From contig JAOCPU010000012.1 in the NCBI GenBank assembly GCA_035772785.1, positions 186,001-250,000 on the forward strand: a stretch of 64,000 bases of DNA, given 5' to 3'. Shown piece by piece: positions 35,167-45,974 of the stretch (its first letter is position 1; each line of letters opens with the position of its first letter). A program made the position numbers and the translations under genes. The notes under the pieces were generated by a model that worked only from the letters and a program-made list of their open reading frames with translations, was not told the DNA's origin and searched no databases. Source of the DNA: Phlebiopsis flavidoalba. Taxonomy: Eukaryota > Basidiomycota > Agaricomycetes > Polyporales > Phanerochaetaceae.

Positions 35167-36840
35167 ATGTCACGCAAAGTACCACGGTTACGCTACCGAT
35201 TTCGCCATCTCCACCGCCACTACCGACTGAGGTCCACGAACGTATAATCTGACTGATTCGTCGTCGGCTGAGAGAAAATCCGTGGCACAACTGCCCGTTG
35301 GGCTGGCTATTTGTGGTTGGGCGAGGTATACATAAACGTTGCATAGAAAAGCATGTTTCCTTAACGTGTCCGCGCCTCGGCGTCACCGCAGCCAAATTCA
35401 TCTCATGCGCAGTTTCAAGATACGGCCGACACTGCGCGGTGAGGGCAGCTCGCAAGCAACACACGCGCTCTGTTCCACGCCACACCTACGATTAAAAACC
35501 GCCTTGGAATCTCCTCCTCGTTAGATGGACTGGGAATCGAGATCCCTCGCTTCCACCTGTTCCCCATCAAAGCTCGTTCCATCGTAGGACCCAGTCTTGC
35601 CACCCTTCTCATCGGAAGTACGGGCCCTTTTATCTGCCGACAGCATCTTATGCTTGTATGCGGCCAGCTTCAGAACATCACACCAAACTCCTGCTGTATA
35701 GATTGACATTCCACTCATACAACGACATACGACGCATTCTGATTCATTGCAAAACAAAATTTACAAGATATACCGCCCTTCAAGACCTGTCCTGGAGTAC
35801 TAATCAAACCCGCAGATACATTTTCAGAGGACCTCCTGGCGTCCTTCGCGCGCTGATCAAACTCAAGATTCTCAACAATCATAGCTGGGACAAGCTGGAC
35901 TCTCGATCATCACACCATGCATTTGCTTGGGCTGGTTGGCAGCCTCGGGGGCAGCCTCAGAGCTACACCAGGCTCGACCTTACTCATTTCCCGCTTGCTG
36001 ATGACAGGGCTGTGGAAGCCATACGTGGCCTGATACACTGCACGCAGCGTTCCATCTGTTTACGAGCCTTGTATCTGAATTTAGGCACAATGACTGCAAA
36101 TCTCAGACTGTGTGAGTGCTGCCTTGCCTGCCTTTAGCCTTGCAAAGTAAAACTAATGATCCACACGATTGAGTGTATGCGCCGCTCAGAACATTTTACC
36201 CACAGTGGCACACTTCGCCATAAATTGTGGTAACAGCAAAGACAGTGTACTCCGAGTCGCCGACTTTCTTGAAAACGGTTCTCCCTCGCAACCAGCCGTC
36301 TCTTCCAAATGATACAGTCAGGTCATTGAGCATACAGATTGGCTTGTTTATCTTATCACCCGCCTTACGATTCTACCAGACGTCACCAGTGGAGAGTCCT
36401 GGGCAAAGCTGGACACGCTATTAGTTCGCTAAATGTCAAAGTGGGACAACGTCGCAATAGGACAACTACAAACTCTCTGCTGGATGAAAGAACAGGCGTC
36501 CATGACAAATGAAGATCGGACTGATTCGTAGGTAAATGCATAGTCACTCGACATTGACAGGGAAAAGCTTCAACGGCTACTCCGCAAATGTTCAAGAAGT
36601 GGTGACGGCGACTTATATGCATTTGACCTTCACTCGTGAGAAATGCATCCAAAGTATCATGTACGTTGACTTCTAACATGAGCAATTCAATTGATGCCTG
36701 AACCAATGAGTCCCCAACGTAGAACACAGCGCGCATATGTCAGACGGATTGAGGCTGAGGCCAGCTCGGAACTCTCCCTTCCTCCTGTTCGTACCACGGA
36801 CGCATTGGAGGACTCGGATTTTGGCCCCATCTCAATCTAG
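35167..36840 (+). CDS. F-box-like / leucine-rich protein, copy C (frame-shifted)
   Basis: Start at 35167; after one shift it reads STTVTLPISPSPPPLPTEVH followed by ERII, the F-box-like core. Next come LTFHSYNDIRRIL, QDLSWSTNQTRRYIFRGPPG, a broken LGWLAASGAASEL region, LADDRAVEAIRGLIHCTQRS and LRALYLNLGTMTANLRLCEC. Later exons retain VADFLE, SGESWAKLD and the C-terminal TTDALEDSDFGPISI, stopping at 36840. An extra G in the LLGWLAA codons (near 35,930) and other indels break the frame. It is convergent with Pho84-like copy 1. Confidence 0.58.
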
Positions 36841-37194
36841 TTACATCTCATGGGGATTGACGGAGCACGATATGTACGTCTCACATCCGTCCGTTGGCCA
36901 CCCGACATAGCTCTGATTATTGATAATCCATCACGTCGTAGTCGCTCCTCACCAGCTAATCCATGTATAATAAAGTCTCTATCAGCTTCCGGGAGAAGAC
37001 AAACCTGAAGTCGGATAAAAGCTTCCTTTTCCCCGTTGCATAGCACCTCGTTTCCCAAACATGCTCCACCGGTGGATGAATCTCTGGCCAATTACATTCG
37101 TAGTTTTCACACCAGTCGACTGGACCCATCCATTTTTCTATCTGCCTCTTTCGTTCATCTTCCTCGGATCGCTCTGCCGCTTAATGTTACGATG

Positions 37195-37310
37195 CCCGTC
37201 TCGATTCGCTCTTCTGTCTAATGTAGCTGGCTTTGGCTTCGAATCGCCTGCTGTATGATGTAACATCTGCCTCAAATCGTCACTGCCGTATAATGTAACA
37301 AGATCTATCC
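37195..37310. repeat. Degenerate 30-37 base minisatellite, copy C
   Basis: Three imperfect tandem copies of a unit resembling GCCTCGAATCGTCNTGCTGT then NTAATGTAAC. Related copies follow F-box copies D (near 44,034-44,064), E (50,935-51,060) and F (59,700-59,785). Role unknown. Confidence 0.55.
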
Positions 37311-37440
37311 CATAGCTTCTCGAGCGCGGCATACTTATGATTGAATCGTCTGACACCAAGGAACCTTCCCTATTGTCCAAGCGGCTCGATGTCAACGTAA
37401 GGCCAGATCCTCCGAAGGCTTGCGGCTGGCAGCGGACAAA

Positions 37441-37457
37441 GCGCCGACGCCACCGAA
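37441..37457. repeat. Conserved junction motif, copy C
   Basis: GCGCCGACGCCACCGAA lies in the non-coding gap between convergent F-box-like copy C and Pho84-like copy 1. Near-identical stretches occur at the same place in the other three complete units (44207, 51159, 59916). Confidence 0.65.
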
Positions 37458-37723
37458 CGCGTTCCACATATGGCAGGCGTTTCATAGTTCGCAGTTCGCA
37501 GTCATCAACCAGCCCCCCCATCCCCACTTGCGTTTTACCTTGCTTCCCTCACGCCACATGTAAATATCACCACGTCCCCAAGGCATGTATAACATACACA
37601 AGTAATTTGCTTTTATTCCACGGAAAAGAAGAACACGATGTCAGCGACGACACACACGAGAACGGGACACAATGAGTAAGTGGATTAATTTCCACTCAAT
37701 TGTTTGCTCACCACTCAAATTGC

Positions 37724-39640
37724 TCAGTATATCACCACACCCAGGAACCACAACAAGATCGAGGTACCCAGATATGCAGAAAAACGAGAAAACAGAGAGA
37801 CCGTGGAGAGAGATGTGGCGAGAGAGGGAGAGGAGGGATAGGGAGATTGAGGGGAGGAGGGAGGGAGGGAGAGGAGAGGAGAGGCGAGGTAAGGGAAAGA
37901 ATGGTGGAAGGAGGCGACTACGCGCGCGTTCGCGAACTCCTCTCGCGTCTTGCTTTTGTTTTTAGCTTGCGAAACGGTCGCGAATGCGCTTGGAATGCGC
38001 CTGTGAGCATGCAAAAAGTGAAGATCTCGATATCTACAAACCGTCATCGTGTGTACAGTGTCTGAGTGTATGCAGAGAGAGGAGAAACGTGGGGAAAGCC
38101 GAAGCGTACATGCTGTCCAACGAAACTGCGGGTTCGGGGCTGTGACTAGTCTCGGTAGTCCGCGCGCGAACCCAACTAGTTGCAGATGACAGTTCCGAGC
38201 TTCCCCGCTCGCGCCGCAGAATGCACGATGTACCCGTCTAGCGGTTACAGCAGTACGCACCGCTGGGGACAATGAACTTCGTTGTGTTACTGGTCCGAGA
38301 TTCTCCGGATGGGAAGACAAACGCATGCTGGCTGTGTTCGCGATCGTAGCCAAAAGTAAGAGCCACCATGCTGGGAAGTCGGCTGCGGACCCTAGCGAGT
38401 CGATGGAAAGGAGGGCGATCCAGTGGTAGCTCGGGCGTAACGGTGAGCCCCGCGAAGTGACCTACGAGGATAATGCTGCCGATTGCAGATGTTCTTCACG
38501 TTGGTGCAGACTTTGAGGCTCGCCGGTGCCGAATGTGAGGCTCTTCTGCTTGGCGAGCCAAAAGCCGATGGCGTTGAGAATGGTCGAGGAGTTTTCGGCC
38601 GGAGGGTTGTAGAATCAATCTGCGGGTTGAAGTCAGTGTTGAGTTGTTGGATGGAAGGAGGAAAATCCGCGGACCAAGGTGAAAGCACGAGTAAGCCCGT
38701 GTCGTAGCAGAGCATGCTTGCCGTGCGCGAAGAAGTCGCGCGGGACACTAATCCCTGGGGGCCAGGACAACGCTGGAACGGCACTCACAGGTGTCGACGT
38801 ATCGTGGTTTGTCCGAAAACAACGTAGAAGGTACGTGCCCGGGCTGCCGAGGACAGGTTTCGGAGTACCTCGCTATGCCTGCGTGCATGTACGCGCTGTA
38901 GCAACGTTTGAACGCTAGACTGTTGCAGGACAGAAGTTAGAGGAACATTGAGAAACTAGGAACGCCAAGCCCGAAGAACGAACAAAATAACGCACACATA
39001 CTTCGTCGGTATGCGAGAAGAAGATGGCGAGTAGCCGTGGAGGAATAGGAGCTAGTTGTGATGTAGTGGCGCCGGAGTACAAAGACAATGGTAACCGCGG
39101 CTGTATTTCCCGGTTGCGCAACAACACGGCGGTGTTCATGAGTCCCCCTCTGTCAGTTGACTGCCGTAGACGCGAACTCGTTAGGAGATGGATCTCAGCA
39201 GATAGGGCGTTATGCTCGCAGCCGATGCTGATGAGTATCGGGATTCCGTGGCCATTAGCAAGAAGTAAAAATGATGAAGCCGAGGACGTGGGACGACATG
39301 TGCTTCGCCGGCGGCGGCCTAGCCAAAGGCATCAGCAACGATGATGGGCTATGAGCTACTTCGCAGCGTCATAGAGCTGCCATATATGATGTGGGGACGA
39401 ACTGCATCCTTGCGCGAAAAAGGAAGAGGGACACTCACACACACGCTCACACGACTGAAGAACGTCCGCAAGCCAGCCGAGGAGAAGCTGTCCGACGAGG
39501 TCACCGATGGAAAGATTGGGGCTTGACACCGAGATTCGGGTTGGTAGCGTTTCAGGGGTCAACATCCAACATTGTAACTGTTATGTTTGTGGACAAAATT
39601 AGCTCCAACCGCCGCCCCCAAAAACATAGGTAAGCGCACC
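37724..39640 (-). pseudogene. Pho84-like phosphate transporter, copy 1 (decayed)
   Basis: Major-facilitator H+/phosphate symporter family (Pho84-like), 12 membrane spans expected. Recognisable pieces in 5' to 3' order are IGDLVGQLLLGWLADVLQ (39,480-39,540), AAAGEAHVVPRP, FNPQI with GLGLNSSTI-like codons (38,570-38,650), MVALTFGYD (near 38,350), NTTKFIVPSGAY, a GISAASGKLG-like stretch and LHFLHAHRRIPSAF (frame-shifted EIFAFFMLTG) near 37,985-38,030. Shifts are frequent and several membrane segments are unreadable. The C-terminal tail is G/A-rich purine sequence (37,770-37,920). It is convergent with F-box-like copy C. The limits are approximate. Confidence 0.6.
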
Positions 39641-39779
39641 AGACCCGACACCTTTGCCCGATGTTCAGTGAAGAGTCAAAACCAAAGAATCACCCGACAG
39701 AGCCTAGAACCTCGACGCCGCACGTGGCTAGTGGAATCTCTGATAGTCTTGAGCAGCGCGTGCTGCGCTAGTCAGTAGA

Positions 39780-40280
39780 AGCAGTGACGTGACGGCAGGG
39801 AGGTGACGTCGAAGCAGGCGGAGTCAGTCCCTGCGACAAACGGAGGGAATCGTCCACATGGATGACAGGCTTGACGAGTTGGAGTGGCGATCTACCCTTC
39901 AGGCTGCTCGATATGGGCAGAAGGTGGCGAAAAAGTTGGTTTGTCATGCTGCCCATCGAGGCAAGAGAGAAAGCCGACTAGGCTTGACTGGGGTATTGGG
40001 GTACGTATGCCAGGATGTCGAGGGAGATGAGTGCGGGTGATGTTGTCACCAAGATACAGTAGATGCGGTATAGATTTCCAGTGAGCGATTCAATCAGCGA
40101 GCGCGAACGTGTACGCGCCTTTTTTTTGACTGGCCGTGGCCGACAGCCGCCAAGCAGGGGTGACAGGAAGGACCGGTATGCACCCCGGGATTCTTGTCGG
40201 CTGAGAGAGTGCCGCACCTCGTGCGTGAGCATCTTAGGGGGAACCAATCTCCGGAGGCAGGGAAGTTAGTAGTAAGTAAT
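39780..40280 (-). pseudogene. Possible extra Pho84-like 5' fragment
   Basis: Upstream of copy 1, ALISLDILAYVPQYP and SMGSMTNQLFRHLLP resemble the TILGYVYG and IGNLVGQLLFGWL segments of Pho84-like copies, in the same order. This would be a second, truncated 5' part. The similarity is weak and a chance match is possible. Confidence 0.3.
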
Positions 40281-40428
40281 TCGTCACAGCCAGATGATAT
40301 CTTGCCAGGACTCGCAGCGAGAGGATTCGTAGTGCGACCTGGCAGGTTTGCGGTGGCCAGGACGAATATTGAACAAGCGTTATTAAAATAGAGTCGTATC
40401 GGCGAGCCAAGATTGGATCTTGGCGCAA

Positions 40429-40446
40429 TCAGCGCATCAGCGCATG
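40429..40446. repeat. Unit-boundary repeat, occurrence 3
   Basis: TCAGCGCATCAGCGCATG: two copies of the GCGCATCA-type repeat, upstream of Pho84-like copy 1 and at the start of the unit holding F-box-like copy D. Confidence 0.7.
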
Positions 40447-41320
40447 GGCGGCGAGCTCCGAATCCCCTGGTCGCCGGCACCGCGGCCCCGACGTCTCCTC
40501 TTTCGCGCGATCATCCTCTCATCTCCACCGATATATACAAGATTGTACCCCCATACACACACACCATACAAATATTTACTACCCCAGGATTTTCATTCCT
40601 GTGACCACCAGATCCCGAGGCCCAGGCGCAGACCCGCATCCTTGCACGCCGAGCCAGAGCTCGGCCCATACCTGTACGAGGTGGATGGTGTCCAACGGTC
40701 TATCCAATCAAACTCAACATACACAATACCACAACATGGGGGGTAGGGTTTTCTTTTAGGGGTGATGAGGTATGTGGGGGACTCGAACCACGCAAAAGCA
40801 AGGATAAGGACTCATCCGTAGCTGCAGTCGGACAAGGTGAGCCCCCGCGTAGAGAAATGACACGAACATTCTGCTCCGTAGGCTCTTGCGCTCTCTCGGA
40901 ATACCAAGTAGCTCGCCCATCTCGCTGAAAAAAATGATGTTACCAATGCTAATCGAAATCAGAGCGTCATATTGAAGCATTGCCCGAGTTCCATCCGCAC
41001 CCAGTCACACCCACAGAGAGCCTTCCACGGCGGATCGCACCTCCCTTCCGCAACGGCGTGCAGCTTTGACTCACGATCAGGAAACGGTTCCAGTAACCTG
41101 TCATCAAACACGCTCCTTTCAGAGACGATTTCATACACCCCCATCGCGGGACAGGCCTCCAGTCTACAGTCTCAAGCGTTTTCTCGCATGCACTTGCCCG
41201 TATCGGACGCAGCGAGATTCTTCTATCTCTCCGCTGGCTCATATTCAGACTCTCCAGTGACCAATCTACGAAACGCGACGTGTGCTCAGACTCGCAAAAC
41301 TGCGCCTTATTAGCATTGCA
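40447..41320 (+). repeat. Type-2 block, occurrence III
   Basis: Plus-strand relic. Landmarks are CCAGGCGCAGACCCGCATCC at about 40,620, a splice-like AAGGTGAGCCC near 40,837, the stretch CACCTCCCTTCCGCAACGGC near 41,038, and GTGTGCTCAGACTCGCAAAA near 41,280. The same order occurs at 45975-47275 and 54305-55720. ORF 40972-41313 (113 codons) covers the 3' half. Confidence 0.45.
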
Positions 41321-41322
41321 GT

Positions 41323-41661
41323 GTGTCCGTTTACGTGGTCAATCGTCATTTACTTCCGGATGATGACAATCTTGCAGCGACGGATAATTACTGCGTTTGC
41401 ACAAACGGCAAACGACGCTTTTGCCAGTTGTTTTCGGATCTTGGAATGGACAGTTGGGAGCGTACGCAAACAAGCGTTGGCTTTATAAACCTTCTCGCTG
41501 GCAATGGCTTTCGTCTCCCATTTGATCCCCATCTCATACTGTTCATCTTCTTTATGGATGAAGGTGCTGTGCGAGACGCGATAGGAAGACACAGCATCTA
41601 TCCATATCGTCATGAATCCTGTGAGTTTTCCGTGAGGCCATGGAGATGCCTCGATGTATAG
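41323..41661 (+). CDS. Unrecognised 112-residue ORF in the upstream block of copy D
   Basis: Open from 41323: LLPDDDNLAATDNYCVCTNG, then GFINLLAGNGFRLPFDPHLI, MDEGAVRDAIGRHSIYPYRH and ESCEFSVRPW. The sequence homologous to this ORF occurs before F-box copies B, C, E and F. There it is broken, and a GAGGTACGYCAA stretch in the middle looks like a splice donor. It may therefore be read-through of an intron. No domain is recognised. It precedes copy D by about 280 bases on the same strand and could be a separate gene or leader exons. Confidence 0.35.
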   Translation: MSVYVVNRHLLPDDDNLAATDNYCVCTNGKRRFCQLFSDLGMDSWERTQTSVGFINLLAGNGFRLPFDPHLILFIFFMDEGAVRDAIGRHSIYPYRHESCEFSVRPWRCLDV

Positions 41662-41937
41662 GTCATAGCAACGTCAGCTGCGAATTCATACTAGGTCTAA
41701 CCTCCTCGCAACCTCATCCGGCCCGCTCACCTACAAGTCACGCTCAGGGACGTTTGCCCACACACTTCCCCAACGTTACTTGCGTTCCGAATCGTCGTTC
41801 TCGTTTTTCCTACGCGGTAGTCTTCGCTAGCTTGGAGAAGCCTCATAGCCTTAAGCCTCCGACGGTTACGTGAGATTTACCCTAGTATGACGAGTGTCAA
41901 CGCTGTGTAACGCTGTACGACAGAGCGATGTTATCGG

Positions 41938-43574
41938 AAAGTACCATAGTTGCGCCGAAACCTAGCCACGTCTGCCGGTCACTACCCGACCGAAGTCCAC
42001 GAACGCATCAATCGACTTTTTGCCGCTGAGTAGAGAAACCTGGGCGCAGCTGGTTTTTTGGGCTGGCCGTTTGTGTGTCGCCCCGGGGTGTCTAAAACGT
42101 TACAAGCATGTTCCTTAACGTGTCGCGCCTGGCGCCACCGCAAGCCAACTTCATCTCATGCGCGCTGTCAGGATACGGCCCGGCACTGTGCGCGGCAGGC
42201 GGAGCCTTGAAGCAACATACACGCTGTTCCGCGCCACACCTGATATCAAAAACAACCTGGAGTCTCTGTGCGTGGATGGATGGGATATCGGGACCCCCCG
42301 CTTCCATCTGGTGCCTATTAAAGCCCCTTCCATTATAGGACCCAGTCTCACCACCCTTTACATCGAAGACGGGCCCTTTTATCTGCCAACGGCATCTTAT
42401 GTTTAGCATGCGGCAACTTCAGAACATCACCAAACTCCTTCTGTTTAGACTGACATTCCACTCATATAACGACATACGACGCACTCTTGACTCGCTGCAA
42501 AGTCTACAAGATACGTTTCTTGAAGAGCTGTCCTGGAGCGCTACCAAACCCCAGATACATTTCCAGAGGAGCTCCTGGCGTCGTTCGTCGCGCATCAAAC
42601 TCAAAAATCTCAGTATCGTAGCTGGTCCAACATTGGACTCTCGATTCTCATACCATGCATTTGCTTGGTTGGTTGGCAGCTTCGGGGGCAGCCTCAGAGC
42701 TATGCGAACTCGAGCTTTATCGCTTTGTTCTCGCTGATGACAGAGCTGTGGGAGCCGTAAGTGGACTGATACGCTGCACACAGCGTTCCAACTCTTTACG
42801 AGTCTTGTTTCTGAATCTCGGGACAATGACTGCAAGTCTAAAACTGTGTGAGTGATATCTTGGCTGCCTTTAGCCTTGAAAAGCAAAACTCACGATTTCA
42901 CACAATTGAGTGGTATGCGCCCCTAAAGAACATTTTACCCACATTCGAATGCTTTGGCATAGCTTGCAATAATAGCCAAGGCAGTGTGCCTCGAGTCGCC
43001 GAGTTTCTTGAAGCGGTTCTCAATCCTCGCAACCCAGTCGCCGCCTCTGACGATTGTAGTCGGGCCAAAGTTGACATACATACAGATTGCTTTTTTGAAC
43101 CTATCATCCACGCCGCCGTACAATCTACCAGACGTCAGCAGTGTAGAGTCCTGTGGCGAAGCTGGACATGCTCATCTAGCACAATGCCAATTTGTGCATA
43201 GAGTTGTGTGGTAAGCACCCAATCCAAACTTCTGCCAGGCAAAGAACAGCCCAGCAGCAAATGAAGAGGCAAACTGATTGGGAGTGGTTGGACATCGACA
43301 CTGAAGGACTTCAACGGCTACTCCCGCGAATGTCCACGGCTGGTCGTACTTTATACATGGGACACCCGCTCGACGAACCTCCCTCAAAGTGCCTTGTATG
43401 TCAACTATCGTTTCGATTAGTCCTTTAACTAGAATGACTGGCAATGTAGACACAGCGCGCGACTCCGAGTCGGTTGGGAGGAATACTGAAGCCCAACTCA
43501 AAACTCTCCCGTCCCTCCTGTTTCAGACCGTGGAGGCATCGACGGTCTGGAGGCCGGTCATTTGCGACGACTAG
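41938..43574 (+). CDS. F-box-like / leucine-rich protein, copy D
   Basis: Start at 41938: MLSESTIVAPKPSHV, then a broken LPTEVHERI-type F-box core. Next are MRAVRIRPGTVRGRRSLEAT, TLFRATPDIKNNLESLCVDG, PSIIGPSLTTLYIEDGPFYL, PTASYV, LQNITKLLLFRLTFHSYNDI, RRTLDSLQSLQDTFLEELSW, SATKPQIHFQRSSWR, HLLGWLAASGAASELCELEL, ADDRAVGAVSGLIRCTQRSN and LRVLFLNLGTMTASLKLCE. The next exon has LPTFECFGIACNNSQGSVPR and VAEFLEAVLNPRNPVAAS. Last is WEWLDIDTEGLQRLLPRMST and, after an intron ending GTAG at 43,450, DTARDSESVGRNTEAQLKTL with stop at 43574. It is one of the better-preserved copies but still has shifts. It is convergent with Pho84-like copy 2. Confidence 0.65.
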
Positions 43575-44206
43575 TTGGCGTCTCAAGGATATTGTCGGAG
43601 CAGAATTGTACGTTTGACATCCGTTCGTGGGTCACCTTCATTTCGCTGAACAACATCTAAATGGTGCGTCACGTCGTAGTCACTCCTCGCTTGATTCCAT
43701 GAAAAAGCCAATCCTTCAAGACGGCTTAGTAACCCCCCTTTCCCCTGTATAGCACCCTATCTCATTCTTTCAGAACAATCGCTCTCCACGCTGGCCCGGG
43801 ATCACTTTTCATAGAAGTCCGAACCGTAAATCGACTAGATCCTTCCACTACAGTAACCAGCCATCTGTCCTCCTTGGCTCATCACGCACGTCGGTTACTA
43901 CCCCTTTCCTAGTCACTATGGTTAAAGGTCTCGTAGTCCTTCTGGTTCCGTCTCAGGCGTATTGGCTGTTAATAGTAGTTTATCAACTCACAACTTCTCC
44001 GAATACTGGACTTGATGTCACTCTTACGGCCACCTGCGATTCGCCCCTTGCTGTGTAATGTAGACCAAAGTCCACCCCGAAATTTTTCTATCCAACCACG
44101 AATGTTTTACGATTAATCCTCCCCTAGAGACTCTCCGTACTGTCACAGATCTTGATTGAAGTATACTACACTCCGAGCGGTGCGGCCGCGATAGCTTGAC
44201 AGTTAA

Positions 44207-44223
44207 GCGCTGACGCCACCGAA
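44207..44223. repeat. Conserved junction motif, copy D
   Basis: GCGCTGACGCCACCGAA, one mismatch from the copy C motif, again between the F-box-like gene and the convergent Pho84-like gene. Confidence 0.6.
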
Positions 44224-44479
44224 CTCTCCCCAAACATAGCATGCCGTTCAAGTTCGCACTGCGCAGTCCAATTCACTAGCCCCCATCGCGTTCGCCTACC
44301 TCGTCATTCTTACGGCACTCATTCACACCGCACACCACCGCGTGATTCATCACACACAGCTCCCATTTCCAAAGACCAAGATCTAAACGACAAAACACAA
44401 ACAACACGTAAAAACACGCGTAATAATTTTCGCTAAGTGCCAACTACAAATACACCGCTCCACCCCTAACACACTCCAA

Positions 44480-45880
44480 AGAAAACCTACCCAATAAACG
44501 CGTTCGGGTCGTGGATATTCCTGATACGCGCGTACCCAACCTACGCAATGACAGCGGCGAGCTTTCCGCTCGCAGCCGGAATACCGTGGCCCGTCGAGCA
44601 GTAGCGCGTGGGGAAGACCGCACTAGGTACGATAAACGTCGTCGTGCTGGAGCCAAAGTTGTGGAAAATGTTCGCGGAGCAGTAGAGGAAGACACACGCC
44701 TTGCTCGCGGCGCTGCTCGCGATGAGCTTGTCGTAGCCGAAGCCCATGAGCTGGATTGGCTTGCGGACCCCATAAGTCTATGGAAAGGAAGGTCGCCGAG
44801 TAATAGCCGGGATGAATCCCGCGACGGAGAGGTCGCATTGGTCTGATGCAGGTGTTCTTGAGGTTTGTTTTCAGGCTTTGAGCGCGCCTGCGAGGCTCTT
44901 GCTGAGGCGAGCCGAGCCGATCCATTTCAGGTCCAAGGAATGATACAACAAGCTCAGGCCGAGAACGTGGAAGGCAATCTTCAAGTGGCCTAATTAGTGA
45001 CGTAGAAGAGGTAACAAGGTCTGCGCACACGCACGCCAAGAGTAGAACAGAAGCAAGCCCACCGCGGGCAGTAAGTCTTTCCATTTTGCCCAGCGCAAGA
45101 ATTAATGAGGAGAGTTGCGCATTGCTCGCCGTTGGGTGCCTGGGACATGCGCTCGGTGGCGCACGGTCGGGGTCGCCGCACTACCTGTCGGTACTGAGAA
45201 CGTTGTCAACGTCGCCGGCTCCCCTGTTGTGCGTGGCGCTCAGTAAGGCCATGCGTGAAGAAGCGCGGCGTCTCGGGATCGGGAGCCGGAAGTAAGCGTG
45301 ACGGACCCGGGTACCGCATCAGAGCCGACGAGGATTGCGCCGCAGCTGGTCGATGTGGAAAAAGCGACGGTGCAGGCCTAATTGTTGGATGGAGCATCGA
45401 GTGCGTGTATACGTGTCACGATGATGAGGACGATGAAGTGAGGCCCCAGCCCCTGGTTCGCAACACAACCGGTCATGAGACGGCCACAGATGTGCGTCGT
45501 CGACGCGGACCCGGAGAGAATGTATAGCTGGATTTTGTATGGGTACAGCCTGCTGATCTGCCTTATGCTCGTGAGACATGAGACTGGGGCCAGGACTATG
45601 ATAGTGCATCGTGAGGACCTTGACATTGTGGCGCCTGTCGCCCGGCGACGGCCTGGCCAGAGGTTGTGACGATGATGTCCATAGGGAGACTTCGACACCG
45701 TCTAGAGAGCGCATACATGAAGACAGGGTGTCGCTAAGTAAGTAGAAATGATAGACACGAAACCATACATGCGATTACGACCGAGGATCGGGTCCCGCGG
45801 GCACAATCGAAATAGGAGCTGTCCGACGAGGTTACCAATACGAATGAGCGCATGGTCGTGGTGTCAGCAACACTTAAGTG
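44480..45880 (-). pseudogene. Pho84-like phosphate transporter, copy 2, lacking its last exon
   Basis: Phosphate:H+ symporter family. Recognisable in order: IRIGNLVGQLLF (near 45,820), SGSASTTHICGRLMTGCVAN followed by QGLGPHFIVLIIVT (near 45,440-45,540), a DQLRRILVG-like stretch (near 45,330), then GYDKLIASSAASKACVFLYC, SANIFHNFGSSTTTFIVPSA, VFPTRYCSTGHGIPAASGKL, AAVIAQVGYARIRNIHDPNA and FIG (44,490). Directly after a donor-like GTAGG, the sequence that should carry EIFAFFMLTG...ETKGKTLEEL is absent. The downstream non-coding sequence of the unit begins instead. The 5' exons (VDNAKFS, VCLVAGVGFLTDAYD) are also not seen. Probably non-functional. Confidence 0.7.
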
Positions 45881-45947
45881 TACGAAAGAGAAGGCAGATT
45901 ACAAGAGGTTTATAATCGGCGCGTCGAGATTAGATTAGAAATCACCC

Positions 45948-45967
45948 ATCAGCGCGTCAGCGCGTCG
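45948..45967. repeat. Unit-boundary repeat, occurrence 4
   Basis: CATCAGCGCGTCAGCGCGTC: a variant with GCGCGTCA instead of GCGCATCA, upstream of Pho84-like copy 2. Confidence 0.65.
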
Positions 45968-45974
45968 GGCAGGG

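Noticed and set aside
37770..37920. Purine-rich GAGAGG stretch as a possible structural RNA or telomere-like repeat
   Set aside because: It aligns with the C-terminal tail and 3' region of the Pho84-like copies and has no regular repeat unit.
40775..40800. tRNA-like T-arm (GGTTCGAGTCC on the minus strand)
   Set aside because: The stem does not pair properly, no anticodon or D arm is in place, and the stretch aligns with non-tRNA sequence at 46,450 in the type-2 block.
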